A stretch of 41,775 nucleotides of DNA from an uncultured Lachnospiraceae bacterium. Lineage in GTDB: Bacteria > Bacillota > Clostridia > Lachnospirales > Lachnospiraceae. Shown here in pieces: positions 9,601-16,155 of the stretch. A program made the position numbers and the translations under genes. The notes under the pieces were generated by a model that was given only the letters and a program-made list of their open reading frames with translations, was not told where the DNA came from and made no database searches. The stretch covers positions 1 to 41,775 of the forward strand of contig CANQDW010000009.1 in NCBI GenBank assembly GCA_947593975.1. Reading direction: 5' to 3'. Positions within the stretch are counted from its first letter, which is position 1. Each line of letters starts with the position of its first letter.

Positions 9601-9863
9601 GTAATCACAGCTTTACCTTTTTTCTTTGCTTTGATCACTCCTTTTTTCGTGACCGCCGCAATTTTCTTTTTATTTGAAGAAAACAGATATTTTTTATTTT
9701 TTGCTTTATTTTTAATAGCAATCTTCTTTTTCTGTCCTGCTTCAATTTTGATGCTCTTTTTCTTCAAAGACGCCTTTTTCTTCGCATTTACCTGCGGAAC
9801 AGCTAAAAGCGCCACGGTCATCACAGCTACTGCAAATCCCATAAAAACCTTCTTTACGTTCAT
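6681..9863 (-). CDS. Secreted right-handed beta-helix enzyme, GH141-like (putative xylanase or fucosidase)
   Basis: This 1060-residue secreted protein has a signal peptide (1-27) and a Lys-rich bacterial Ig-like (BIG2-type) domain (about 28-112, with FSSNKKKIAAVTKKGVIKA). A Pro/Ser/Thr linker (about 113-145) is followed by a long parallel beta-helix (about 146-760) opening with IYVSASGSDAGDGSKSNPF and later PVISGGFKIT. The segment DAGGIYTLGQQGN in the beta-helix is typical of GH141-type proteins, a family with a known clostridial xylanase and a fucosidase. The C-terminus holds related Ig-like repeats (compare VPSAAGEYKLYIV with VPSVPGTYRLTVT). It is the first gene of the operon with three GH43 genes, which fits a role in cleaving the xylan backbone outside the cell. 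The ATG at 9863 follows AAGGGGG. Family assignment is from motif recall; GH120 or another beta-helix glycosidase or lyase family is possible. Confidence 0.7.
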   Translation of the reverse strand: MNVKKVFMGFAVAVMTVALLAVPQVNAKKKASLKKKSIKIEAGQKKKIAIKNKAKNKKYLFSSNKKKIAAVTKKGVIKAKKKGKAVITVKEKDKKGNKKARIVGKLKVNVTNAKKPDSDIKGQNTPAPSVDNPNVTPPSDTAEADIYVSASGSDAGDGSKSNPFRTIEKAKEAVRNLDKSKGDIVVEIADGFYQAEDTIKFTSKDSGNDKCTIYYRAAKGAKPVISGGFKITSKWEKADEVNWLDHGLTAYKTPLVRNEKLRAIYVNGEHAEMTSRKINPVGKEGSVTITKGQADWAWNSRSGLADATVFSADSIPADTRNQQNIEMDSSSTWARQIVCVDELVPEGNNVSAKLQMPYGALAQNLGWGTAYGGDKENTVWNVFEWLESPGQFYFDEEGSMLYYIPKEGEDINTAEVVVPELDTIIDMTGDDPLNSYVQNIVFDGITVAYSDWNLYELDGSHGYASVQGSIVLKAFANENQHDDIYRSYDVPAAAVHLTSARNVKFINGEIRHTGNLGIHIENDVNDIDVTGNYIGKTSGAGIVVGHPTHVYENDGSEHQVNANSAGPDKEKFEYGTESVPKNITISNNYLLENCYFFSGHSPITTFYTYNLQVLHNFVYKCSYSGMSIGWGWCNFDGYNGSDSQLPGYPTTTSRNNHVNYNRVEEICSLLADAGGIYTLGQQGNDDWTEYSEMSFNYINAKRTPPVADGSRWINGFHPDEGSAYIKFDSNVVTNIIKNVYELNDWRRKHDMIVTNSFSNTSKWECTAPNCTIEQPYVDADYIWPQKGYETVLYSGLEDQYVHMVGKDVIPDTDYELAANVRLTAGDKLKRRGLLGANDTVWLAPAGTTSFAESSTMVKAAGNVKEMDVPSAAGEYKLYIVYADGSVSDESTFTLYLGEDNKASNAKEGANYYVSKKKPFALELDTDNYTFKLNDNAVSDGYAIDTEGSWVLAITPVNGGNEEKISFTTSINKANKLLTEDKTASPGEFVQFDEPINDAGKIIWLADTGVSAFDKNDPAQSYADGDADGIKVPSVPGTYRLTVTDQKNQIDSFSDALITVK

Positions 9864-9948
9864 GCATATTTCCCCCTTATAATTATGGTTATTATAATAA
9901 TTTTAAATATACGGCTTTTTGTTTTCCATGATTTATTATGCCATATGG

Positions 9949-9978
9949 TTGACTTATTACGTTATCATAATGTATTAT
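9949..9978 (+). promoter_or_regulatory. Probable sigma-A promoter of the AraC regulator gene
   Basis: TTGACT (9949-9954) and TATTAT (9973-9978) are separated by 18 bases, with a purine-rich start region near 9984 and the GTG start at 10010. Just upstream is the palindrome CCATATGG (9941-9948). In the opposite direction, toward the GH141-like gene, only an isolated TATAAT (around 9890) without a good -35 box is visible. That is the usual picture for a promoter needing an activator such as the divergent AraC protein; this last point is inference. Confidence 0.6.
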
Positions 9979-10009
9979 ATAAGAAGTAAATATATAAGGG
10001 GGTATAGCT

Positions 10010-10777
10010 GTGATAAATGTTATATATGCCGAAAGCAATACTTCTCATCCGCCGGGATTCGTATATGAAGAATCCCTTCCGCATGAATGGTGGCTTCTGA
10101 TACACACTCACTGCAAATCTTTCTTTGAGATTGACGGCGAGACGATGATCCTGCCTCCGCATGCCGCGATATTATACCCTCCCGACGTCCCGATCAAATA
10201 CGGAGCGGCAGATAATGAAGAATTCAGCGACGACTGGATAAGGTTCTATACGGATGAAACATTCATAACAAACGGTTCCATCCCTTTAAATACTCCTTTT
10301 AATACCCTTGAAAGCCTGTATATAAGCGAACTGATCTTTCTTATATCGGGAGAAAATTTTTATACCAACAAATACAAAGAGCTTTCTATACAGTATTTAT
10401 TCAGGATACTTTTTAACAAACTTAAGGAATCTCTTTCAACAGATTCCGGAAGCCTGCTTGAAAACTCCCTTATGCAGCTCAGGTTAAATATACAGGCCAA
10501 TCCCGGAGCGCCCTGGAATGTAACGCAGATGGCAAAATATCTGTATATATCGCCAAGACATCTTCAGAAACTGTATCAGAAGCAGTTCGGTCTCTCATGT
10601 ATGTCGGATGTGATCAATAACCGCATTGAACTTGCAAAAAACCTTTTAAAAGATACCAGCATGTCAATAATCCAGATTTCCATACAATGCGGCTATGCAA
10701 GCGCGGAACATTTCAGCAGGCAGTTCAAAAAACATACCGGCCTTTCGCCGAAAAAATATCGCGAAGCGGGCAGATAA
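10010..10777 (+). CDS. AraC family transcriptional regulator with N-terminal cupin-like sensor
   Basis: This is a 255-residue regulator. Residues 1 to about 110 form a cupin-like ligand domain (HEWWLLIHTHCKSFFEIDGE, then MILPPHAAILYPPDVPIKYG). Residues about 155-255 are the double helix-turn-helix DNA-binding domain (MAKYLYISPRHLQKLYQKQF and ISIQCGYASAEHFSRQFKKH, ending TGLSPKKYREAGR). Length and layout are standard for AraC sensors of sugars or oligosaccharides. It starts at GTG with AAGGGGG seven bases upstream. It is divergent from the GH141-GH43 operon and is the obvious candidate activator of it, responding to a xylan-derived sugar; this is inferred from position. The chromate-type transporter follows 34 bases downstream on the same strand. 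Confidence 0.93.
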   Translation: MINVIYAESNTSHPPGFVYEESLPHEWWLLIHTHCKSFFEIDGETMILPPHAAILYPPDVPIKYGAADNEEFSDDWIRFYTDETFITNGSIPLNTPFNTLESLYISELIFLISGENFYTNKYKELSIQYLFRILFNKLKESLSTDSGSLLENSLMQLRLNIQANPGAPWNVTQMAKYLYISPRHLQKLYQKQFGLSCMSDVINNRIELAKNLLKDTSMSIIQISIQCGYASAEHFSRQFKKHTGLSPKKYREAGR

Positions 10778-10811
10778 ATCGCATTTTGCGGAAAGGAAAC
10801 CATTATTTACC

Positions 10812-12269
10812 ATGATAAAAGACCGAATATTAAAAATTAAAAAGCTGTTATTTACCATGCTTAAGATCGGTACCGCAGGTTTTGGCGGCGGTACCGCCCT
10901 GATCCCGATAATCGAAGAAGAAGTTTCAGTCAACAATCAGATAATAGACGGCGATGAATTTAACAAAGACGTTATAATCGCCAATATTACTCCCGGCGCG
11001 CTTCCCGTTGAAATCGCGGCGGGAATAGGAAGAAAGATAAGCGGGATTACCGGAATGATGCTTGCAGCCACAGCAATGGCTCTTCCCGGCTCGTTTCTTA
11101 CCATACTGATCTTATCTTTAATAAACCAGTCCAGCCATTTTATAGTTTCCCAGATACTTTTCGCATCCGTAGGCGTTACCGCATATATCATTTTTATGCT
11201 TCACGAATATCTGAAAAATACGGTAAAAGAATGCAGGAACAATAATATGGGCGCAATAGGCATACTATTTATAATCCTTGTATTTGCCCTCACTGCCGGA
11301 AAAGAAATATATCAGCTTACCGGCATTAAAAATACCCCTGTTTTTGATATATCGACCGTACAGATCCTTATAATGGCATTTTTTATAATATTTTATACAA
11401 ACGGCACAGCATATAAAATACGGCTTATCATATCTGCCGCAATTACCGTTTTATACTGCCTGTGCATAAGCGAACTGAATATAATCCCGATACCTTACGC
11501 CATATGGATCTTAAGGGCGTTTATGCTCATACTTGCGCTTTGGGGACTTTTTACCGGAATAAACGGACAGCATATCGCCTTTGATATAAAGCCGTTTAAA
11601 AGATTTGTCAAAGAAGAGATTTTCTGGTTTGCATTTTTGCTCATAGCTTCAATTCCCGCGCTCATTCTTTGTTCAGAGTCCGTCTCATTTATAGGAAAAG
11701 GCGTCGTATCCGTGCTTATGTCGTTTGGCGGCGGCGATGCTTATCTTGCCGTTGCAGACGGTCTGTTTATCGATTCCGGAATGGTAAGCTACAGCGATTT
11801 TTATTCCAAGATCGCTGCCGTTGCCAATGCTCTTCCCGGTTCGATACTGTGTAAGATACTTGCGGGCGTCGGATATTATATAGGCTACGCTCGCGGCGGG
11901 CTGTTTACCGGGCTGTGCGTTGCGTTCAGCGGGTTTATATGCAGCATCGCGGCTTCAGGCGGAACTTTTTCCGCGGTTGCCTACCTTTATGAACGTTTTG
12001 AAAATATGAGCATATTCAGGGCCCTTAAAAAATATATACGGCCTATAGTTGCCGGCCTGCTCCTTACTGTATCCGTTTCCATGCTCGGTCAGAACATATC
12101 CCTTGCGCAGGCTCAGAAATGTCCCGTAATATATATTCTTATCATAACTATCGCAATATATATCCTTAATATCTACTGGAGAAAAAAAGAAACTTTAAAA
12201 CCCGTATACCGCGTACTTTTATCCGCCGCAATTTCCCTTGCGGCCTGCAATCTTATACAAGTCTTTTAG
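10812..12269 (+). CDS. chrA: Two-domain chromate transporter family protein (ChrA-like)
   Basis: This 485-residue membrane protein has two homologous CHR domains. The first begins with FTMLKIGTAGFGGGTALIPI (about 15-190) and the second with VSVLMSFGGGDAYLAVAD (about 290-460). Both carry the FGGG signature and are followed by several hydrophobic helices. Family members export chromate in some bacteria, but most relatives in anaerobes have no tested substrate. The open frame extends upstream into the AraC gene, but the ATG at 10812 is preferred. It lies after the araC stop, with AAAGGAAA about 12 bases upstream, and it leaves the usual family N-terminus. Its stop overlaps the convergent Gx transporter stop by four bases. 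A link to xylan use is not evident beyond probable co-transcription with the regulator. Confidence 0.85.
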   Translation: MIKDRILKIKKLLFTMLKIGTAGFGGGTALIPIIEEEVSVNNQIIDGDEFNKDVIIANITPGALPVEIAAGIGRKISGITGMMLAATAMALPGSFLTILILSLINQSSHFIVSQILFASVGVTAYIIFMLHEYLKNTVKECRNNNMGAIGILFIILVFALTAGKEIYQLTGIKNTPVFDISTVQILIMAFFIIFYTNGTAYKIRLIISAAITVLYCLCISELNIIPIPYAIWILRAFMLILALWGLFTGINGQHIAFDIKPFKRFVKEEIFWFAFLLIASIPALILCSESVSFIGKGVVSVLMSFGGGDAYLAVADGLFIDSGMVSYSDFYSKIAAVANALPGSILCKILAGVGYYIGYARGGLFTGLCVAFSGFICSIAASGGTFSAVAYLYERFENMSIFRALKKYIRPIVAGLLLTVSVSMLGQNISLAQAQKCPVIYILIITIAIYILNIYWRKKETLKPVYRVLLSAAISLAACNLIQVF

Positions 12270-12760
12270 AAATTTTTAAAACCCCTCTTTATTATGATCT
12301 GCGCGCATACGCCCGTAAATGCGCCCGCAATGCACCCTGCTACGATCAATATAGGAAAATAACAAAGCACAAGCGTCGTTTTCGTGATAAAAACCGCTGC
12401 GGCAATCTGACCCGTATTGTGAAATACTGCCCCGAATACGCTGCACAGCCAGATGCATTTTTCAGACAGCACCCTTTTCATAAGAAACATCCCCGCCAAA
12501 CAGAACATTCCTCCGGTCAAACTGTATATCAGCGCGATCATGCTGCCGCCAAACATCGCCCCCAGGATTATCCTTGCAAGAACTACGGCAAACACCTCGC
12601 CCGGCCGGTAATGGTAAACGGCATATACCGTGACCACATTTGCAAGCCCGAGTTTCACTCCCGGTACAGGTATCGGATCAGGGATCCTAAGTTCAACCAC
12701 AAAAATAATCAATGCAAGCGCTGTAAGGAGCGCAAGTTCCGCCAATCTTCCGGTCTTCAT
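12266..12760 (-). CDS. Gx transporter family protein (heptaprenyl diphosphate synthase component I-like)
   Basis: This is a small integral membrane protein (164 residues) with about five hydrophobic helices. The family pattern is visible in RLAELALLTALALIIFVVEL, IPVPGVKLGLANVVTVYAVY and LSGLFCLAG-like segments (here LTGGMFCLAGMFLMKR). Databases label this family heptaprenyl diphosphate synthase component I, or Gx transporter, by fold similarity to ECF S-components; the substrate is unknown. The ATG at 12760 is chosen because AAGGGTGATTG lies just upstream, while the longer frame to 12808 would overlap the preceding gene by about 47 bases. It follows the NusG-II gene with one base between stop and start, a pairing common in Clostridia. 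It is convergent with the ChrA gene. Confidence 0.85.
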   Translation of the reverse strand: MKTGRLAELALLTALALIIFVVELRIPDPIPVPGVKLGLANVVTVYAVYHYRPGEVFAVVLARIILGAMFGGSMIALIYSLTGGMFCLAGMFLMKRVLSEKCIWLCSVFGAVFHNTGQIAAAVFITKTTLVLCYFPILIVAGCIAGAFTGVCAQIIIKRGFKNF

Positions 12761-12761
12761 A

Positions 12762-13148
12762 TCAATCACCCTTAAGTCCCGCAACGCCGTCCGGCGAATC
12801 GGTATCATCAGTAAATTTTATAACTATATGGTGCGGCAGGCATACAATAGGCATCGATTCGGAGTTAAGCCAGCCCATCTTTACGCATGTATTATCGGGG
12901 CAATCCGCATATGACATACGTATCCTGCCGTTTTCTATCAGGACCCTGTTTGTTCCCTCTTCGCTTTTTATTTCGATTTCATACGGTTTCTTATACTCCG
13001 TAAGGTCCAGCCTGTAAAGCTCCTGTCCGTCTCTTGTTATGATCGCTTTCTTTCCGTCTGACTTTCTCAGGACGAAAACCGAACCCGCGATACCGATAAT
13101 AAAGATACATATGATCATAACAATACAGATTTTGTCGTTTTTTATCAT
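12762..13148 (-). CDS. NusG domain II-containing small membrane-anchored protein
   Basis: The 128-residue protein has an N-terminal membrane segment (about 7-27, ICIVMIICIFIIGIAGSVFV) followed by an extracellular beta domain of the NusG_II type. The domain includes KAIITRDGQELYRLDL, the conserved MSYADCPDNTCVKMGWL with two cysteines, and VCLPHHIVIKF. This Firmicute family is usually encoded beside the Gx transporter, as here; its biochemical role is unknown. The two cysteines in the CPDNTC motif could form a disulfide or bind a ligand. The ATG has GGTGG close upstream. No clear promoter was found between the tsf terminator and this gene. Confidence 0.88.
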   Translation of the reverse strand: MIKNDKICIVMIICIFIIGIAGSVFVLRKSDGKKAIITRDGQELYRLDLTEYKKPYEIEIKSEEGTNRVLIENGRIRMSYADCPDNTCVKMGWLNSESMPIVCLPHHIVIKFTDDTDSPDGVAGLKGD

Positions 13149-13208
13149 ATGACCACCGTAAAATCATCCCTAAAAGCGTCCATGCTTTAATGCCTCCGAT
13201 ACATTACA

Positions 13209-13256
13209 TAAAAACCTCTAAACCGTGTAATGATATTACATCAGTTCAGAGGTTTA
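13209..13256 (-). terminator. Intrinsic terminator after tsf
   Basis: On the minus strand AAACCTCT-G-AAC pairs with GTT-T-AGAGGTTT, enclosing an inner helix (TGTAAT with ATTACA), and is followed by TTTTTATG. It lies about 40 bases after the tsf stop and before the NusG-II gene, so it ends the rpsB-tsf transcript. Confidence 0.8.
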
Positions 13257-13294
13257 TACATACTTTCATACACTCCGCGTACGGCTTAACCCAT

Positions 13295-14227
13295 CTATTT
13301 CATCTGAGCAGCTACTTCAGCGGCAAAATCCTCATTCTTTTTCTCGATTCCTTCTCCGGTCTCATAACGTACAAAATCAACTACCTTCAGGCTGCATCCG
13401 CATGCCTTTGCTACAGACTCAACATATTTGCCGACATTTTCCTTGTTCTCGGCTTTAACATATTCCTGTTCAAGCAGGCATACTTCCTTAAGCTCTTTAT
13501 TAAGTCTTCCCGTAACCATTTTCTCAATGATATTATCAGGTTTGCCGGCATTCTTAGGATCATTTTTAGCCTGCGCAACTAAGATCTCAAGCTCATGTTT
13601 CTTATATTCTTCCGATACATCCGCTGTCGATACATATTTAGGCGACATAGCCGCTATCTGCATCGCAACATTTTTAAGGCACTCTTTTACCTCATCGCTG
13701 TCATTATCCGTATCGGCTTTAACAAGTACGCCGATCTTTCCTGCCGCATGGATATATGAAACAATTATTCCGTCTTCTGCCGTAAGCTTAACAAATCTGC
13801 GGATGTTCATATTTTCACCAATCTTGGCGATCATGCCTGCAAGCTTCTCGTTTACGGTCATTCCCGCTTCAGCTTTCCAGTCCTCTGCAAGAAATGCATC
13901 AATATCTGCCGAATCGGTATCGGCAGCCTGCGCTGCAACCTGCTCTACAAACTCACGGAAAACATCATTTTTGGCAACAAAGTCCGTCTCGCTGTTTACT
14001 TCTACCATGGAAGCGACTTTTCCGTCTGCGCTCACATTAGTGCATACAAGACCTTCAGCCGCGATCCTGCCTGCCTTCTTAGCTGCTTTTGCAAGACCGT
14101 TCTCCCTGAGGAACTCCATAGCTTTTTCCATATCTCCGTCTGTATTGGTCAATGCCTTTTTGCAGTCCATCATTCCTGCGCCTGACATTTCTCTTAATTC
14201 TTTAACCATAGCTGCTGTAATAGCCAT
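13295..14227 (-). CDS. tsf: Translation elongation factor Ts
   Basis: EF-Ts recycles EF-Tu from its GDP to its GTP form. The 310-residue protein begins with the UBA-like domain MAITAAMVKELREMSGAGMM, DCKKAL. It then has the conserved MVEVNSETDFVAKN motif (about 75-88) that contacts the nucleotide site of EF-Tu, followed by the two dimerisation subdomains. The length is usual for Clostridia. The start follows AAGGAGTG. It is 40 bases downstream of rpsB, the near-universal order, and is terminated by the hairpin at 13209-13256. No irregularities were seen. Confidence 0.98.
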   Translation of the reverse strand: MAITAAMVKELREMSGAGMMDCKKALTNTDGDMEKAMEFLRENGLAKAAKKAGRIAAEGLVCTNVSADGKVASMVEVNSETDFVAKNDVFREFVEQVAAQAADTDSADIDAFLAEDWKAEAGMTVNEKLAGMIAKIGENMNIRRFVKLTAEDGIIVSYIHAAGKIGVLVKADTDNDSDEVKECLKNVAMQIAAMSPKYVSTADVSEEYKKHELEILVAQAKNDPKNAGKPDNIIEKMVTGRLNKELKEVCLLEQEYVKAENKENVGKYVESVAKACGCSLKVVDFVRYETGEGIEKKNEDFAAEVAAQMK

Positions 14228-14267
14228 TTTATTTTCACTCCTTATAATCTATTCCATATTCAAACTA

Positions 14268-15065
14268 TTATGCTTCTTCTGCTTCAGCGGTTTCTTCCGA
14301 AACAGGTTCTGCCGTCTCTTCTTCTGCTTCAGCTTCTTCCTGCGCCTCATCCGATGCCTCTTCAGGTTCATCAGCCATTGAAACGCCTTCGTTTGCTTCG
14401 ATAACAGCGTCGGCCATCTTAGCTACGATAAGCTTAACGGCGCGAATAGCATCGTCATTACCCGGTATCACGTAATCGAGTTCGTCAGGATCGCAGTTGG
14501 TATCTGCAATACCGATAAGAGGGATACCAAGTATATGAGCTTCCTGGACGCATATCCTTTCCTTTTTGGGATCTACAACAAATATTGCATCGGGTATATC
14601 CTTCATTTCCTTGATTCCGCCAAGGTTCTTTTCAAGTTTATCCCATTCCTTCCTGATCGCGATAACTTCTTTTTTAGGAAGGACATCAAATGTTCCGTCT
14701 TCGGACATTTTCTCGATTTCTTTAAGTCTTTTGATCCTTGTCTGGATAGTTTTGAAGTTGGTAAGCATACCGCCTAACCATCTTTCATTTACATAGAACA
14801 TTCCGCAGCGTGAAGCTTCCGTCTTTACAGAATCCTGAGCCTGCTTTTTAGTTCCTACAAAAAGGATGTTTCCGCCTTCTGAAACGATGTCCTTAATGGC
14901 ATTGTACGCTTCATCGACTTTACCTACAGATTTCTGAAGATCGATTATATATATGCCGTTTCTCTCGGTATATATATAAGGAGCCATTTTAGGGTTCCAT
15001 CTTCTTGTCTGGTGTCCGAAATGAACACCTGCTTCGAGTAACTGTTTCATTGAAATAACGCTCAT
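14268..15065 (-). CDS. rpsB: 30S ribosomal protein S2
   Basis: S2 joins late in 30S assembly and is needed for S1-type or initiation interactions. The start [20 protein letters not shown] and the segments [20 protein letters not shown] and [14 protein letters not shown] are diagnostic. The protein is 265 residues with an acidic Glu/Ala-rich tail (about 225-265), common in Lachnospiraceae. The frame is open further upstream, but the ATG at 15065 has a perfect GGAGGT site and gives the usual N-terminus. A leader of roughly 125 bases with an 8-bp hairpin precedes it, which could be a site of feedback control. It is co-transcribed with tsf. Confidence 0.98.
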   Translation of the reverse strand: MSVISMKQLLEAGVHFGHQTRRWNPKMAPYIYTERNGIYIIDLQKSVGKVDEAYNAIKDIVSEGGNILFVGTKKQAQDSVKTEASRCGMFYVNERWLGGMLTNFKTIQTRIKRLKEIEKMSEDGTFDVLPKKEVIAIRKEWDKLEKNLGGIKEMKDIPDAIFVVDPKKERICVQEAHILGIPLIGIADTNCDPDELDYVIPGNDDAIRAVKLIVAKMADAVIEANEGVSMADEPEEASDEAQEEAEAEEETAEPVSEETAEAEEA

Positions 15066-15121
15066 TTTCCTTACCTCCGTCTGGTTAATAATCTTCCATG
15101 CATATCTTTCCATATAATAAC

Positions 15122-15151
15122 CCGGAAAGTTTCGCGTCAAAATCTTTCCGG
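15122..15151 (-). promoter_or_regulatory. Hairpin in the rpsB 5' leader, possible S2 autoregulatory element
   Basis: CCGGAAAG (15122-15129) and CTTTCCGG (15144-15151) can form a perfect 8-bp stem with a 14-base loop in the transcribed rpsB leader. It sits about 57 bases upstream of the start codon and is not followed by a U-run, so it is not a terminator. Ribosomal protein S2 regulates its own leader in several bacteria; whether this helix belongs to such a structure is not known from the sequence alone. Confidence 0.4.
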
Positions 15152-15199
15152 ACACCAATCATACGGTCCATGCATGTGTTTTTTTACAAATACTGATAT

Positions 15200-15228
15200 A
15201 TATTACCACATCGCCTGATAAATATCAA
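15200..15228 (-). promoter_or_regulatory. Sigma-A promoter of rpsB-tsf
   Basis: On the minus strand TTGATA (15223-15228), a 17-base spacer and TAATAT (15200-15205) form a good sigma-A promoter. Transcription is expected near 15193, leaving a leader of about 128 bases before rpsB. Confidence 0.75.
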
Positions 15229-15235
15229 GCATAAA

Positions 15236-15278
15236 ATATATAAAAGGCGGACTCTCTTATAAGTAATCCGCCTCTTTT
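15236..15278 (-). terminator. Intrinsic terminator after codY
   Basis: AAGGCGGA (15244-15251) pairs with TCCGCCT (15267-15273), flanked by A-rich and T-rich runs on either side. It begins a few bases after the codY stop. The T-run on the minus strand (TTTTATAT) fits termination of codY just before the rpsB promoter. Confidence 0.8.
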
Positions 15279-15284
15279 AATGCG

Positions 15285-16058
15285 TTATGCCCTTTTTACC
15301 TTCTTAAGTTCCGAAAACACCTCGTCGTTCAGTACCTTGATATATGTACCTTTCATGCCTGAAGAATGTGATTCTATAACCCCGGCGCTTTCAAACTTCC
15401 TTAAAGCATTTACTATTACCGATCTTGTTATCCCTACCCTGTCGGCTATCTTGCTTGCAACCAGTATCCCTTCTTTATTATCAAGTTCTTCAAATACGTG
15501 CGATATTGCCTCCACTTCGGAATATGACAATGTGCCGATAGCTGATTTTACTATCTGCCGCTTGCGGAATATCTCGGCATCTTCTTCCTTTACCGCCCTT
15601 AACATCTCAAGACCGACAACGGTAGTCCCGTATTCGCCGAGGATAATATCATCTATATCATATCCGCCTTCTAAACGGTAAATAAACAGCGTTCCGAGCC
15701 TTTCGCCCGATATCCCTATAGGCACTATGATAGCATGGTATCCTTCCCTGCTTGCCTTTTCAAATCCAAATGTTGCAAGATTTGCATTTTCCATTGTGGA
15801 TAAAACGTTAAGGAATCTCTCGCCAAGCGCGCTGTCGATCATATCTCCGACTTTATCAGATATAAATTCGTCAATACATTTTATATCCGGCCTGTTTTTG
15901 ATCCCAAGTATCTTGCCTTTCTTACTGATAACAATAGTATTAGAACTAAGCACTTCGCTAAGCACTTCACATATGTCGTTGAACATAAATTTTGTCTCGG
16001 TATTATTATGCAGCAGTTTATTTATCTTTCTTGTTTTATCTAATAATTGGACACTCAT
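15285..16058 (-). CDS. codY: GTP-sensing global transcription regulator CodY
   Basis: CodY represses genes for nitrogen and alternative carbon use when GTP and branched-chain amino acids are plentiful. The 257-residue protein has the GAF domain at the N-terminus (MSVQLLDKTRKINKLLHNN, and VIVPIGISGERLGTLFIYRL-like ligand segments) and a winged helix-turn-helix at about 200-255 (ASKIADRVGITRSVIVNALR, then SHSSGMKGTYIKVLND). Length matches the family. The ATG follows AGGAG. It is a single-gene transcript with its own promoter and terminator. A CodY-box-like sequence overlaps that promoter, suggesting autoregulation. It lies between topA and rpsB; CodY next to topA is a common clostridial order. 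Confidence 0.98.
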   Translation of the reverse strand: MSVQLLDKTRKINKLLHNNTETKFMFNDICEVLSEVLSSNTIVISKKGKILGIKNRPDIKCIDEFISDKVGDMIDSALGERFLNVLSTMENANLATFGFEKASREGYHAIIVPIGISGERLGTLFIYRLEGGYDIDDIILGEYGTTVVGLEMLRAVKEEDAEIFRKRQIVKSAIGTLSYSEVEAISHVFEELDNKEGILVASKIADRVGITRSVIVNALRKFESAGVIESHSSGMKGTYIKVLNDEVFSELKKVKRA

Positions 16059-16090
16059 ATATTGTACTCCTAAAAAGTGGTATATGTCGA

Positions 16091-16119
16091 ATTATATCAC
16101 TAATTATCTGAAAAGACAA
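16091..16119 (-). promoter_or_regulatory. codY promoter with an overlapping CodY-box-like site
   Basis: On the minus strand TTGTCT (16114-16119), 17 bases and TATAAT (16091-16096) form a strong sigma-A promoter. On the plus strand, 16102-16116 reads AATTATCTGAAAAGA, matching 12 of 15 positions of the CodY consensus AATTTTCWGAAAATT. The site covers the spacer and part of the -35 box, where bound CodY would block RNA polymerase. Confidence 0.65.
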
Positions 16120-16155
16120 TATATTATGCAAATTTTTCGTTCTTTTCATACAATT

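Noticed and set aside
10695-10811. Upstream extension of the ChrA-like protein into the araC gene
   Set aside because: The extra residues overlap the conserved AraC HTH region in another frame, are not ChrA-like and have no ribosome site. The ATG at 10812 is better.
12266-12808. Longer Gx transporter starting at 12808
   Set aside because: It would overlap the NusG-II gene by 47 bases, and the added residues are not hydrophobic or family-like. The ATG at 12760 has a ribosome site.
13428-14381. 317-codon plus-strand open frame across tsf and rpsB
   Set aside because: Ser/Phe-rich mirror of two essential conserved genes, with no ribosome site or family match.
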